A stretch of 64,000 nt of DNA, from positions 78,220,118-78,284,117 of the forward strand of contig NC_054537.1 in assembly GCF_017654505.1 (NCBI RefSeq). The letters are read 5' to 3'. The position numbers and the translations under genes are program-made. The notes below the pieces were generated by a model. That model searched no databases, was not told the origin of the DNA, and was given only the letters and a program-made list of their open reading frames with translations. Every line of letters begins with the position of its first letter. Within the stretch, counting starts at the first letter, position 1. Shown piece by piece: positions 1 to 20,879 of this stretch. The stretch is from Polyodon spathula. Lineage: Eukaryota; Chordata; Actinopteri; Acipenseriformes; Polyodontidae.

Positions 1-2230
1 TTTACAAAAAAAACAAACAAAAAAAAATAACACACACTTATTTCTGTGAAATAAGATCAGTATTTCAGTTAAAAAAGTGCTGGGTTGCTGTTAAGTTAAA
101 TTAAGAAATGAGGGGAGAAGTAAATCAAGTCAAATTGCACCAAAGAGCACAGCATTTTTACTTTTTTCGACAAGTGGAGACCAACTGGACTGTTCAATTT
201 CAGACTGTATAGGAATTTATCATTGTTGTTCTTGAGAGTAAAATTTCTATTTATCTACACGTATTATTATTATTTCTGTATCACTGCCACCTCACCCTGG
301 CCCCTTTTCAAGTGTGCAGATGGAATTTCATTAAAGTGCTTACTCTAAACACACAATTAATGTGGGGTAGTCTTACGTTTCAAAGTAAGGATATACGTGA
401 GTCCAATATGAATTAATCTTCCCAAATGAGCTTGCAGTAAACAAAACGTCTGGTTTTGGCTGATCAGAAATTAAATTTATTAAAATTGCTATAGTTTACA
501 TTTCCAGATGTAGCTTCTAATTATATTTAGTGACGAGCATTTTGATAAGCTGTCCTGTATTTAGACAAGTCAGCAAAGTATTGCATTACTTTTGAAATCG
601 GCATTTTTCTAGTTGCTTCCTTTCCTTTGAGGATTCTTGCGAGGATGTTTGAGGATGTTTTACTATGTGCAGTTCTGTATACAAATTAAATTGTTCTCTT
701 TGTGCTGTTCTTTGGGAGACATGTGTTGATGATTACCTTTTCATTCATGTCTCAAAATAGCTGACCTTTTTAAAAAAAAACAGGCTTTACAGGGACATCA
801 TTACAAATTGATACATCAGTCACATGTAGGATTTGTTTCATGAAGGACTGAACCAGTTTTTGAATTTGATGAGTGAAGTTAATTTCAGACTTTTCATGCG
901 CGGCTGATTCTGAAACGGTAAAATAACTTAAACAAAAATAGACTTTTTTTGCCATTGAACCTAAGTGTGCTTGCAATTCCTTGTCTTCAGATGTGTTTAG
1001 GGCTAAAACAGTGCTACACTGGCTCCTGCTGTCCTTCATAACCTTTACTGTTGTTTTGGACTCCACAGGCTGAACCTCCACTGAACTTCTGTTCTAGGTC
1101 GTATCACACTAATGGCAGGGCTCATTTTATACATTAAACTTTAGTAGAATTTCCTAGAAGTTATACAGTGTTCAGTCACATAAACTAATATTTGCTACGG
1201 TTTTACTTTTTTGCAGAACCTTCTAAGACTGAAAACTGGTCAAAATAACATGCTTTTTACATAATTATTGTATCGAGTAATGACAGTAAAATGTAGGTAA
1301 TGCTGTGGAATGTATCATTACAGATAAGTGGTTATATCAGTAATGCAAAAATAAATTGATTGGGATTTATTAAAGGGTTTTACACTAAGGTTAAAAAAAA
1401 TGTATCATAACAACTTTTGAGTCCCTAATTTAACATTCCCATGTGATTTGGAAAATACTCGTTAAACAAAACAATTAACACTAAAAATGAAAATTCATGG
1501 GTGTGTAGTTAATGTGGGAAATCGTTATAAAATATGTGACAGTAAAGTCTGTATTCTTTCCTCCATATGATTTCAGGCAGTCTGCTGGTAGAAGTCTGTT
1601 TTCACTGTGTAACTCAACTATGCTTGCTGGTTGTATCTTAAATATTGAAGAAACACACTGGACGGAAATTCACAGATGTGTTGTTCATTTGAAAAAAACC
1701 TTCTGTCATGTTGCTGGTTGCAGATGTTTTCTCTGGAATGGCTGTAGGGTGGGTTTTAAGAGTCAGTTTTAAAAAAGAATATACATAAAAAAAAGAAAAA
1801 CCATTGATTCAGTGTATTGCAAATGTATACATGTCATAGGAATCTGACAGTGTTTGTGTCAAATTCTCTTTAATGTACTACACAGTGCATTCTTTAAAAT
1901 GCATAATATCTTATTTAAGATGCTAGCAGATTTCAATTTAACTTGCCAAGGTTTCGAAGCACTATAGAAAAACAAACTATAATATAATGCTGGCCTTGTT
2001 TTTCTATCATGCTTTTTAAAATTCTGTCTCACGTATTTGATTTTCAGAAGAAATGCAGTTGTTGTCACCATGGCAACTCTGCACAGTCACATTACATTGT
2101 TAGAAACAAGGTATTTAGTCAGAAATAAGAGGGTTTATACCTGATTTACTTTATATAGAAACATGGTAACGTGTGTATCTGATCCCTATTACAAGAGCAT
2201 TTTATATCAGTGTGAAACTGTTTGTTTTTT
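1..2230. other. Intronic stretch without recognised features
   Basis: AT-rich unique-looking sequence. One minus-strand open frame (770-1081, 103 codons) is long for such base composition but resembles nothing I recognise. I see no exon, repeat or RNA gene. Confidence 0.6.
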
Positions 2231-2581
2231 TGTTGTTGTTTTTGTTACACATAGGCCCAACGGGGCTTTATTTCTGCAAGAGATGAAGTAACAATCTGAT
2301 TTTAATAACGGTGATGTAAAAAAACGTACAGGTTGTTACAAAATCCAATGGCAATTTTTTATCTATGAGCTTCTAGTTACGAAAGCACATTGTACACCAA
2401 GTACGTTATTAGCAAGGTTTAATCTTCATACTTAAATAGTAAGTAGCGGGTTTCCAAAAATCCACAGAACATCCAATTACAGCCTAGTGCTTAGGTTAAG
2501 GTAGCTGGATCGATTGAATCACCATGATTTCAAATCCTTTTTCAGCTTGATAGTTTGAAATATAAATGAGCTATCTTTGTG
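2231..2581. repeat. 351-bp dispersed repeat, copy 1
   Basis: This segment is repeated with no indels and about three substitutions at 3474-3824. It begins with a T-rich stretch (TGTTGTTGTTTTTG) and includes GGCCCAACGGGGCTTTATT. On the minus strand this reads as AATAAA, GC-rich sequence, then an A-rich tail, which is the layout of a polyadenylated retroelement 3' end. I do not recognise the family. Confidence 0.8.
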
Positions 2582-3384
2582 TAGATTGCCATTTCAGATG
2601 TTCCAAAACGAGTATTTAAAATGAAGTAAGTGTGTAAATAAAAATAAAGGGTAGCTAGTTTTTGCTAAGAGGTTTTTACAGGACACGTCGCTTCTTATTC
2701 GCACTGTAAAGGGGCTGCAACATAGCATATATTTTCACAGGCATTACACAGGTCTAGCTGTAAAATTATTATTGATTGAAAATGATTAATTATCCTCATA
2801 TGCAGTGTGGTGGTCTGGCCATTACAGTTAAATAAAAAACAGCTATGTTGAATGATTCCAAAAAAAAAAAAAAAAAAAAAATCTTTCAAGATATAGCTAC
2901 TGTAAGACTTAAATTATGAGTATGTTTAGCTGGGTGGTTTTCATTCCTCCCTGCTCAGTGGAATGTCTTTCAACCATCAGCCTTTATTTAGTTCCACCTT
3001 GTATTTGATTTTGAGGGATTATAAGAAAATGAGTGATGGGAGTTTAACTTAGCAGATTTCTTAGATCCACTGTCAAGGAAATGGAAAGCACCAGTTACAA
3101 TCAGCTGCACCTGGGGGTAGAGGTGGGGGTGGGGCTCATTTTGTGACATAAAAAGAAAGACAAAATTGTTTTTTTTTTTTGTTTTTTTTTAAAGGAAAGT
3201 TTATGTTAAGATATTTCAAGCAGTTTAACTGAAAGAGCAAGTGGTGTACCTACCTTTTTAAAGTATGCCTTAATACTATTGAAAATTCCTACTGGAAATG
3301 TAAAATTCCTGTATGATAGTAAAGTTTAAAACAATATATTCATAGCTATTAAATGTGATCAAGGTGTTAAGGTATTACGAGATC

Positions 3385-3437
<53 letters not shown>

Positions 3438-3466
3438 TATTATTATTATTATTATATATTTATTAT
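3385..3466. repeat. (TTA)n microsatellite
   Basis: About 80 bases of TTA/ATT repeats, slightly interrupted, next to repeat copy 2. Confidence 0.95.
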
Positions 3467-3473
3467 TTTTTTT

Positions 3474-3824
3474 TGTTGTTGTTTTTGTTACACATAGGCC
3501 CAACGGGGCTTTATTTCTGCAAGAGATGAAGTAACAATCTGATTTTAATAACGGTGATGTAAAAAAACTTACAGGTTGTTACAAAATCCAATGGCAATCT
3601 TTTATCTATGAGCTTCTAGTTACGAAAGCACATTGTACACCAAGTACGTTATTAGCAAGGTTTAATCTTCATACTTAAATAGTAAGTAGCGGGTTTCCAA
3701 AAATCCACAGAACATCCAATTACAGCCTAGTGCTTAGGTTAAGGTAGCTGGATCGATGGAATCACCATGATTTCAAATCCTTTTTCAGCTTGATAGTTTG
3801 AAATATAAATGAGCTATCTTTGTG
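3474..3824. repeat. 351-bp dispersed repeat, copy 2
   Basis: Near-identical to copy 1 at 2231-2581, offset exactly 1,243 bases throughout. On its left it abuts a (TTA)n tract and T-run, and on its right a run of about eleven A. The high identity means recent duplication or a young mobile element. Confidence 0.8.
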
Positions 3825-4927
3825 AAAAAAAAAAATACTTCAGTCAGAGGCCGCTTACTTCACTGTGAAGGAAACAAGGCATTAGAGGAGCAGTAGAACT
3901 GAATCAAGTGAAGGTTACAGATATATAGTATGTGCCTATAGATTTTCACAACAGCGGTGAAGGATATGTTTCCCATCTTTGAAGATATAATTTAATGTCT
4001 ACATTAAAGCAATATAAAAATGAAAAGTACATAGCAATAGTACATGCGACAGTAATCCTGACCCAAATCATGTGGCATTTGCTCCATGGCATTCTTTTTC
4101 CTAATTATCAATACATATTTGTTTTGTGCTAAATTACTTTGCTTATTTTTAAATGTTTACATTGTTTCTTTGTATTTGGCTACCTTTATATTCTGGAAAT
4201 ATGCTTGGAATGTAGCAATTGGAATTGGCTTCCATTATTCAGAAACATACGAGAGTGTGTTATTCTAGGTATACTAGCAGTATTAGGCTAAATGCATGAA
4301 ACAAACAGGTGGACTTAATAAAATGTAACCTACGCCAGAAGTGGTTATTTATGAATTGTAATTCGGACTTTTTCAAAGATGTAATTGAAATGTTTATTTT
4401 AAACTGAAAATTCAATTTAGTTACTAAAGAGGGCTGGATTTATTGTTAGTTGAAGGCAGAGGTATTACTTAGGCTTATTACCTACAGCAGTCCTTTCCTT
4501 TTATACAGTATGGTACAAGTCACTGATTTGACAGCAATACAGCAAGAATGTTATTGGTTTCATACTGTATTTAGCTTTATAATACTGAGGGGGTGGAGTG
4601 GTGGTCTGAATTGCTGTAGTACAGAACTGAGTTGCGTGTAGATGAGCAGTTGTACTTTGTGCCCAATTGCAAATGAACATCTGGACTGAATATTGGTTCC
4701 ATGTGTGAAAATGAGATCAGCCCAAATAATGACCAGAATCAATCAGGCTTCAATGTAAAAGTAATGTACTCTGGTACTGATTTGTTAGACAGCTAAAATT
4801 GGCAGCACCTTACATAATTAGGCAGCAATTGGCTGAGATGAGACTGGCTCCAGACCCTGACCAATCATTAATTTGAACCCCCAGATATTTGGAAAAGTAA
4901 AATCAGCTGCAAGTTGTTTGTCAGGAG

Positions 4928-4955
4928 CCCCCCCCCCCCCCCCCCCCCCCCCCCC
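4928..4955. repeat. Poly-C tract, 28 bases
   Basis: Uninterrupted C-run within otherwise unique sequence. It produces spurious polyproline and polyglycine frames on the two strands. Confidence 0.95.
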
Positions 4956-7882
4956 TTTCAGACAAGGCCTAATTGTTTTTGACAAACAAGCATGCTTGTG
5001 GCCTAGTCGTTTTATACAGGAAGACATGAATCCTTTGATCCGTACAATATTCTTCAGCTGAGCCTTGGAGCTATTTACTGAGGAGATGTATTCACAGACG
5101 TACAGTGGAACAACTGTTCCTGCAATTTTTATGTAATTAGCTTTTTTATTATTTCAGTCTTTAACTGTTGATCAAATAAATAATTGACTTGTTTTTGTTT
5201 TATTTGCAGGTGTCAGCAAGGAATTAATGTGAGCACAATATAAATGGTTTAACTTTAATACCACTGAAATCAAATGTGCTTTGAAATTGCTATTTCTGCA
5301 CCAGCTAAATAACCCCCGAATCACTTATTTGTGCAGCCAATTTAAAAACTTTTTTTTTTTTTTGCTTGATACTGAGTGGAATATAGACACATATGGGAAT
5401 AATAATACATCATTAGAGCTAATGAAACTTTAAATAGTAATTTCTATACTTGAATAAAAGCTATTAAATTGGAGTTCTAGGATCGGTTGCTAGTGCTTTA
5501 ATTGATATTCAATTGTACTTTATTTTATTTAATATAGAATAGTCTCCTAATTGAATTTCCAGAAAGGTTGGGTAATAATATGCTGTTTGATGTGGTGTTT
5601 GCTAAATGCATTTAGTACAGTATTATGGATGCAAATGATAGCATTCTGTACTGAATGTTAGCTCTAAGTTGACAATGTAACTGTACTAGAAAAAAAAAAA
5701 AAAACATTACTGAAACATTACTTGCAATATGGATTACTGCCAAAGTATAGACATTCTAGCATTGATGTTTAGGAAAAAAAACACTTTGACATATTTTATA
5801 ATTTAGGCTTTTTTAGCCTACAGTGTATAAGGAACCACTCCTTCTGTATCATTCATAGCAGCTTCTGAATCCAGTTTCAGCAAGTTTTTAGGGAGTTACA
5901 ACAGCCAGGTAATACTGCTATCTCTTTGTTAATGTCTGTTTTCTATTCTCTGCCCTGCTTGCTTTGGAAGAGGGCCCATAAAAGAAAGTATTAAGAAAAC
6001 ACTCTTCTGCACTGGAATGTGTGTATTAGCTGTAGATTATTTCCTATTAGCAGATTAGCTGGAAGGATATTGGCTCGGAAAAGGTCTTGGAGAGTATTTT
6101 GCTTTGTAAACTAATTCAAGCCATGGGAGAGGGGAGCTGCCACGAAAGGAAAGAAGAATAAGCTTCTGTTGCCATCGAAACCAGAGTTCACAGTGACATT
6201 GTTTACTATAGTAGTGAAGAATGAAGTGCTGCAGCAAAAGCTATGGCTTTGTTTAATCAAACTATAGAGCTTCTTTCTAATGAGATGTAACAGGCATCAA
6301 TACAAGCATTACGTCATAAAAAAAAGGAATCTGCACCATTATGGTGGAGACAGAATTCATAGTCTGGTTTCCGTATTGCTTTATTGAAAAAAATAGACAC
6401 GTTGTTCAGACAAAGAAAGCTTTTGCAAATCAGAAATGTATTTTCTAACCCCATTATTTAGGAGATTTGAATTCAATTTCCGAAATTGCTCAACAAAAAA
6501 TGTTATGCACTGCACTGGTCTATCATTTTTCCATACTGACAAAAAATAGATGCTCGAATGGAACAATGTTAAATTGTGAAACATTGGTTGGCCCCTTAAG
6601 ATGTTAACCAGACGCTCTCTTCAAAGTCCTTCTTGGTATTATAAAATAGCTCAATCCCTATGGTATATATGTGAATGTATTTGCTACCAGACTTCAATGC
6701 CCAAGTATGTTCGCACATTCTGTGCTTAGCAAACACTACTGATTCACAGTCAAAACCCTGACAGTACTGTACTGTCATGCTTCAAGTAGTTTTCTACAAT
6801 AACTGTAGTCAGAGATATATAGATGTATATATTTTAAGTTGTGGCATTTTCATATGATCAGAAATGCATATTATTTGTTCTTCCATAAGTATATGTGAAA
6901 CATTACCACAGACACCTATGCTGATGCACATGCTGGTTCTGAAAGCTGGTTAAGCTGGCACAAGAATGTACAAAAGGGTCACTGCTACTCACACTGAAGT
7001 ATTATTTTGAAGTGTATTATAACTATTTGAAGCTATATCTGCAGTTGTTGAAATATTTTTTTTTCATAGTTTTCAGCATTCCTTCTGAAAGCTCCAAAAA
7101 ACAGATTTAATTTAAATGCCTTAAATATTTTTAAAATATTTTTATTTTACTTTTATCAGGAAAAATTGGAACAGTTTAGACATCAATGCTTTAAAATAGT
7201 CACCAGAGACTTGTAGTAGTGTGCGCTGTAGCACTATTAGTATCTAGTAAAATAAGACATCCATTTCATATTTAAAAAAAAAACAAACAAAAAAAAAAAC
7301 TGGTCTTAACAGCTGCTCCCATTTAGTTGAGAGTCTTGGGCTGCATCCACACTGGACAGAGCGGCGAATGTCAATCCACACCAGACGCGACTTGGAAACG
7401 ATCCAAAAGACTGGAAATAAATACATGCCCCCTCCCATGCATTCATATTGGACATACTAGAGATGGGCTGTTCCATTTCAAAACAGGTCTTGTTTCGATA
7501 AAAGGTTACCACCCTGACCTCTGGCAACTCCATTGTAAAATAAAGGTTGGACTTGTAAAATCTAATGAACAGAGTTATTGAACATCCCTATATAGCCAAC
7601 AGTTTTATTGTTATCATTATTATCATTACTTGTAATTGTACAGTTGTAGTTGTAGTATCATGGTACCAGTAGTAGCAGTAGTCTGATTTGAAGCCCGGTA
7701 CATCTCCAGCTGTCAGAAGGCAACTGACAACAGTAGTATAGTTGAACTGATATTTTCAACAAAATAATTTTATTGTTATACATTTATATATACAACTTAC
7801 TGCAATCTGAATTGTGTTTCTTTACAAATTCTGTCTTTGATCCTTTTTGTTTATTAACTTTTTAAAGTATTTTAAAGTGCAA

Positions 7883-7883
<1 letters not shown>

Positions 7884-7928
<45 letters not shown>
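7884..7928. repeat. (ATT)n microsatellite
   Basis: About fifteen ATT units in tandem. Confidence 0.95.
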
Positions 7929-7929
<1 letters not shown>

Positions 7930-10886
7930 CTGTTATTGTGCGCAGGTCACCACATGTATTATTATTTACTTTTATTTAGATTTTCCTTTTAAAACAGTCC
8001 GGTCAACTTGACAGAAAAAGCTTTATAATTATGGCTCATAATCTTCAAAACTATATATGAGCTTGGTAATGTTGGGATGTGTCACACAGAATACAAACGT
8101 ATTGCTGGCTTTGTTTTACAACTTCTAGAATAGTAGGAATAGTTGGTGAATCTCCACAAAACTTTACTTTATGCGTAAAGACTTTCTTTTTGTTACGGAT
8201 TTGTGCCACAGTAACATTTTGTGAACAAAACTTTATTCATCATAAAAAACCAAACCAAAAAAAACAAACAAACAAACAAAAAAGCCATAGCTTAAAAGAA
8301 GGTTACATGTTGTGTGAATGCGGGACCTTTTTTGTGTCATTTTTAAAAGCCAGCAAAATTTTTTCATTTGAATGCTGGATATGTAGACTGCGTGCATGCT
8401 CCTGGTTATTTTTGCTTATTAATAAACCTATTTTTATGCAACTTGCATAATCAGAAAGAAACTGTCTCGGTGCTGCTAAATGCACCACCTGCAAGCCACC
8501 CAGGCATTGTCTGTCTTCTGGATGTCTTTGTAGTTGTCCAATTTGCAATCATATAATAATGGATACTGCTGCACCTCATAAATTAGCTTTTCGTCGTCCA
8601 TGATTAACTTGTTTTGAGGCGTGTGTCTGACTTGTGTCAAGGGTGTTAACCTTGCTTCTGGTTGGTCAGTTTAATTCCAGTCGCACAATGAAAAAAAAAT
8701 AGAAACAAGTTCTATTTTAACGATGTGAAATTTTCTCAAAGTGATGTTGCTCGCTGCTGGTGTGGATAGTCCCACTTGACTACCGTGACTTCTAAATTAC
8801 TCACTTGCGTCCAGTTTTACCGTATTAGTGCTTAGATATATCCCCTACTAGCTGTTAAAGGAACATTTTCTTTCTCTGATATGGATTGTAGAACATTACA
8901 AATCAACCTGGTTTAGTCTTCAAGTTAATGAAGTAAAAAATGGGACACTACAGATTTAAGTATACAGTCATATTTTTGCCACTAGAGGATTTGTGAATAC
9001 ATCTTAGTTTTTTTTTAATCAATATTTATAACCTCCCTATTAAAAAAAAATATATATATATGACAATTCAGAATTGAAAAATGGAATTACATTATTTTGT
9101 ATCGCTTTTAATTTGTTGTGTATTTAATGGATTTTCTTAGAGCATTACTAGTATTTCCAGTTATTAATATTCCAAAAGAGAAATACATTTTAATATATTG
9201 TAACAAAGGTCAAATTAGAATGTGTACTAAATATTTGAAGCCTGTACTAAATAACATGTTCTTGACCTGGATGGCCTTCCATAGAGCTTTGCTACTGCAG
9301 TGCACTCTGTAAGTCATGTGTAGGACTGATTGCACGACCCTGCAGCTGTGCAGTTCACACTCGCGGGAACCCTTCTATCTGCAGCTTTATGTTTTACTAT
9401 TTAGGACAAGTCTGCACTGTAAATGTTATTACATCACTATTTACGTCACATCACAGCATAATTATGTGTACCACTTAAAATGTTTACAACATCAAAAACA
9501 CTAACCTCAAGAAAAAACTATACTAACTAACAATGATATGTTTTTTATTAAAGCCAGCTTACAATTATCCAAAGCAACTCTGTATAACTTTCTGTGGCTT
9601 TGTACTTTCTGTAGACTTTTGGTTTTGGTTTTTTCCCTTAATTTTTCTTTTTCAAGTAAGAAATTGATAGATTTTTTTTTATACAAATATAAATATTGTG
9701 ATTCACTGATTGGTATTCAATTATACAATGAGTTGAAAACTGCAAAGTTCGTGAGCAGCACTGAGCACTCTGTGCAGAGCTCTCCAAACAGTTTGAGCTG
9801 CTAAACAAAAATGAAACATTTATGAACAGTGGTTTAGCAATAATATATAAGAACCATAAAAAATCAATTCAAGATGTGATTCATTTTTATTTTTGCATTT
9901 GAGTCATCCCTATACCCCCAGGAATACATGTACCCCCAGTTGAAAACCCCTGCTGTAGCGCAGTGCCAGTTCAGTGTCACGTCAATGGTACTGTACTTAG
10001 CTGAGCAGCAACAATGGTATAGTATGAACTAGAATGCAACACTTGAAATTCAAACTAGTCATATACTCTGTATTGGGTTTCAAACAAACCCAAATTAGGT
10101 ATATTAGAAGTTTGAGAAGTCAGGCTCATGTTAAATACATTGTTCTTCTCTTAGCTGCATGAACAGCTCATGTTAGTAAACCCACAGACTCAGATGAGAC
10201 TTATGGTACCACAATGGTAATATTTTGACATTCCAGTGTCATCACAAATCCTTTTAGTGCAAGGTGCATTGAGTGTCCACAAGCTGTTCTTGTTCAGACA
10301 ATCAGAGTGCTGTGTTACACTCAAGAAATGTTACAATGTGGCCTGACAGTTCAGGGTTAGATAATGATGTGCGCTTTTGTGCCATATTTCAAAGGCACAT
10401 TTAAGGTCAACCATGTATTTAAAAATTCCTTTATAAACATTTTGGATAATCCGTTCTTATCTGTCTTTGGTAATATAAAACACCTGTTAAGGAGTCATCA
10501 GTACCGATATCATATGGAGTCAAATGAAATCTGCTTAGGTTGGAGTATATTAGTTAACTGTAGTACAAACAACATCACAAATGTGCTCTTCATAAGGTGG
10601 CTTGCAAACCAGAAGGGCGGCCATGCTAGAAAACATTAATAAGAAAGTATTACAAAAGTCTGTACACATCTACAAAAGACCACATTCAGAAAAGTGCCTC
10701 CAGCAATACTTTTTATTATTATTTAGCCTTGGGTTTTTTGGGTTTAAATGGAAGCCCATTCATTCTAACCATTAACAAAGTCAAATAGTGTTTCAATGTC
10801 CAGCCTGTAGGTAGTGACATCTGTTGCATGTGTACTGTAGACATAAATACAGAGTCCAGTGAGCAAACAAAACTAGTTTATGAGAA

Positions 10887-11451
10887 TGTGAACAGGCTGG
10901 CTTCGTGGTGACATCAGACCCGGAAGGAAATCCAGAATACAGTATTATGAGTAAAGCACTGCTGTGCAGATTTATTTAAACAAAACAGAAACACTGAGCA
11001 AACAAAACGGCATGCTGGCCAAAATAGACAGACAAACAAACAGTGGACGAACCCAAACAAGTATCATGCATGTCCTCCCGCACAAGTAGTGATTGTTATA
11101 TTTTAGATTTAAATTCTTTCTCCTCTCTCTCCCGTTCTCCACTGCGAACACCCAACCCCGAGTGAAAGATGTGTGCCGCTTTTATGCAGCTGTATCTGGC
11201 CTGATTGCTTGTTAAGTCATTCAATTGAGCAGACACAGTGCACGTGAACTAATTGTGTACTCCCCGTGCCCCCATACAAATACCCACTTTAATCTGCATG
11301 TGAAGTGATTGTGCAATCCCTGTGCCTAAATACAAATGAACACTTTAAATCACCTGTGCTACATAAACTTCACACTCAGTGAACATATACATACATATAA
11401 CATACAACATAAAACACAAAAATATGCACAGGGGCAGGGCACCCCACCACA
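10887..11451 (-). mobile_element. Solo LTR, minus orientation, diverged family member
   Basis: This 565-bp element is flanked by an exact 5-bp duplication GAGAA (10882-10886 and 11452-11456). On the minus strand it starts TGTGG and ends CACA, so it has the TG...CA termini of a long terminal repeat. On that strand a TATA-like CATAAAAG (11186-11179) precedes an AATAAA (10976-10971) by about 200 bases, the usual promoter-to-polyadenylation order within an LTR. Its sequence is related over most of its length to the element at 58089-58718, which has its own 5-bp duplication. I see no internal coding region or second LTR, so it is a solo LTR. Superfamily (probably Gypsy-like) is not proven. Confidence 0.75.
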
Positions 11452-11456
11452 GAGAA

Positions 11457-19478
<8,022 letters not shown>

Positions 19479-19482
19479 TTAA

Positions 19483-20875
19483 GCCTTTGCCGCCAGACCA
19501 TTCTAATTTTGTTGCCTGAAAACCGAAAAAACTCACTGTCTTCCGTGATGTCTCACAGCAATAGTAAGCCGCGTGGTAATCAAATAAGTCTTTCTGAAGC
19601 TTGTTATCGAGTATACCTAGGCCCTAGAAGCAAAAAACCCATGTTTTTCTCTGTGTATTTTTAATGATACACTTCAGGAAAGTCATATACAAGGCAGCGC
19701 CGACCTTTGAATCCGCATTACATATGAAGTTTGAAATATTCCATGTAAACACAGCACGAAGGCAACGCGTGCTTTACATCTACGGCTGTTTTTGAAGGTA
19801 ATTATCTCCTGAACTTGTAATTCAATACGTATTTCGATTCAATATGTAATATTACATGTTTTTGTGTTTTATATATATGTTTTCTTTTTTTTTTACATAG
19901 ACGCTTGAAAATGGACGAGCTGTCTGTGTTTGTTGACGGTACATTATTTGCTTGCACTGAGTGCAATAACTTGCATTTTACATGCAAAATTTCTTTGTAT
20001 TTACTTTGTATTACATGTATTGCTTTATCGTCATATAGTTATTTTTTTCTATCGACGGTGTTTTTTTTTCTCCTGATGAATATATACTTTTTTTTTTGTT
20101 TTTACTTGCCGTGGTCGCAACATGAAGGCTGCGTTATTCTGCTTTACATAAAATAGCATGATTTCACACTTTTGTATTTGTAGTTGTATCAAACTTTTTT
20201 TCTATAACGTTTGCATATCATAATATAGTAATACGACTAGTGTTTGCTGCATGCTTATTTATTTTACAGTGTATGCTGAAAATAAAAAGAATGCTTTTCG
20301 TGCACTTTAGTGAATGTAAGAAAAATGCTTGTAATAATAATAATAATAAAAAACTGCATTTTCACTTGTATGTATTTGTATATTTTCAGTGTAAAAGGTT
20401 TTGCATAAGACTTGACAAAGTACTTATTATATTTTGTTTAGTCCGGCCAACCTCCATAAGGTGGCGCTGTTTGGGGCATTTTTACATACAGACTATGGTT
20501 CGGACAAACCTTTGTAACTTGTCAACGGTAAAGAATATTTGAAAATTGTGTTTTTATTTGAAATCCTCATAAAATTTCGCAACTGTAATATCCAAATAAT
20601 TTTTTTCTATCTAACTGGGAAAGTGGTCGATATTAGCAGTTATTAAAAAATACATATTTTATTAATAATTTTTCAATTTTTTTATGGGGTGTGTGGCTTA
20701 GATTTTTTTTTTTTTTTTAAATATTCCACTAGTTAACAAATTAAAAACAGCTACTTCAGACATTTCTAATAATATATTGGGTTTTAAATTATGATTTAAG
20801 GTTACCAAACAACAAGCAATAAAACACGTTCATGTGCATGTCCAAATATGGGAATTCTGATTAGGCAGCAAAGGG
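19483..20875. mobile_element. piggyBac-like element, 1.4 kb, probably non-autonomous
   Basis: The element is bounded by TTAA on both sides (19479-19482 and 20876-20879), the target duplication specific to piggyBac elements. Its ends are inverted over about 13 bases: GCCTTTGCCGCC on the left against CCCTTTGCTGCC read inward from the right. The interior holds no recognisable piggyBac transposase with its conserved aspartates. A short + open frame at 19905-20156 (starting MKMDELSVFVDG) follows a T-rich tract ending in TACATAG but matches nothing I know. It is best read as a non-autonomous or heavily decayed copy. Confidence 0.65.
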
Positions 20876-20879
20876 TTAA

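Larger units (their letters stand above)
3825..10881. other. Intronic stretch, mostly unique sequence
   Basis: No exon or recognisable element apart from the poly-C and (ATT)n tracts listed separately and scattered A/T homopolymers (for example 5691-5704). Open frames here, including one at 8079-8450, show no family resemblance. Confidence 0.6.

Noticed and set aside
4818..5061. Polyproline and polyglycine frames on opposite strands
   Set aside because: Both are translations of the 28-base poly-C run.
7320..7480. CpG-richer patch suggestive of a promoter or MITE
   Set aside because: Too short and without inverted ends, TATA or other support.
8079..8450. 123-codon + strand frame
   Set aside because: Low-complexity lysine/asparagine stretch from a CAAA repeat and no recognisable domain; no splice or promoter context.
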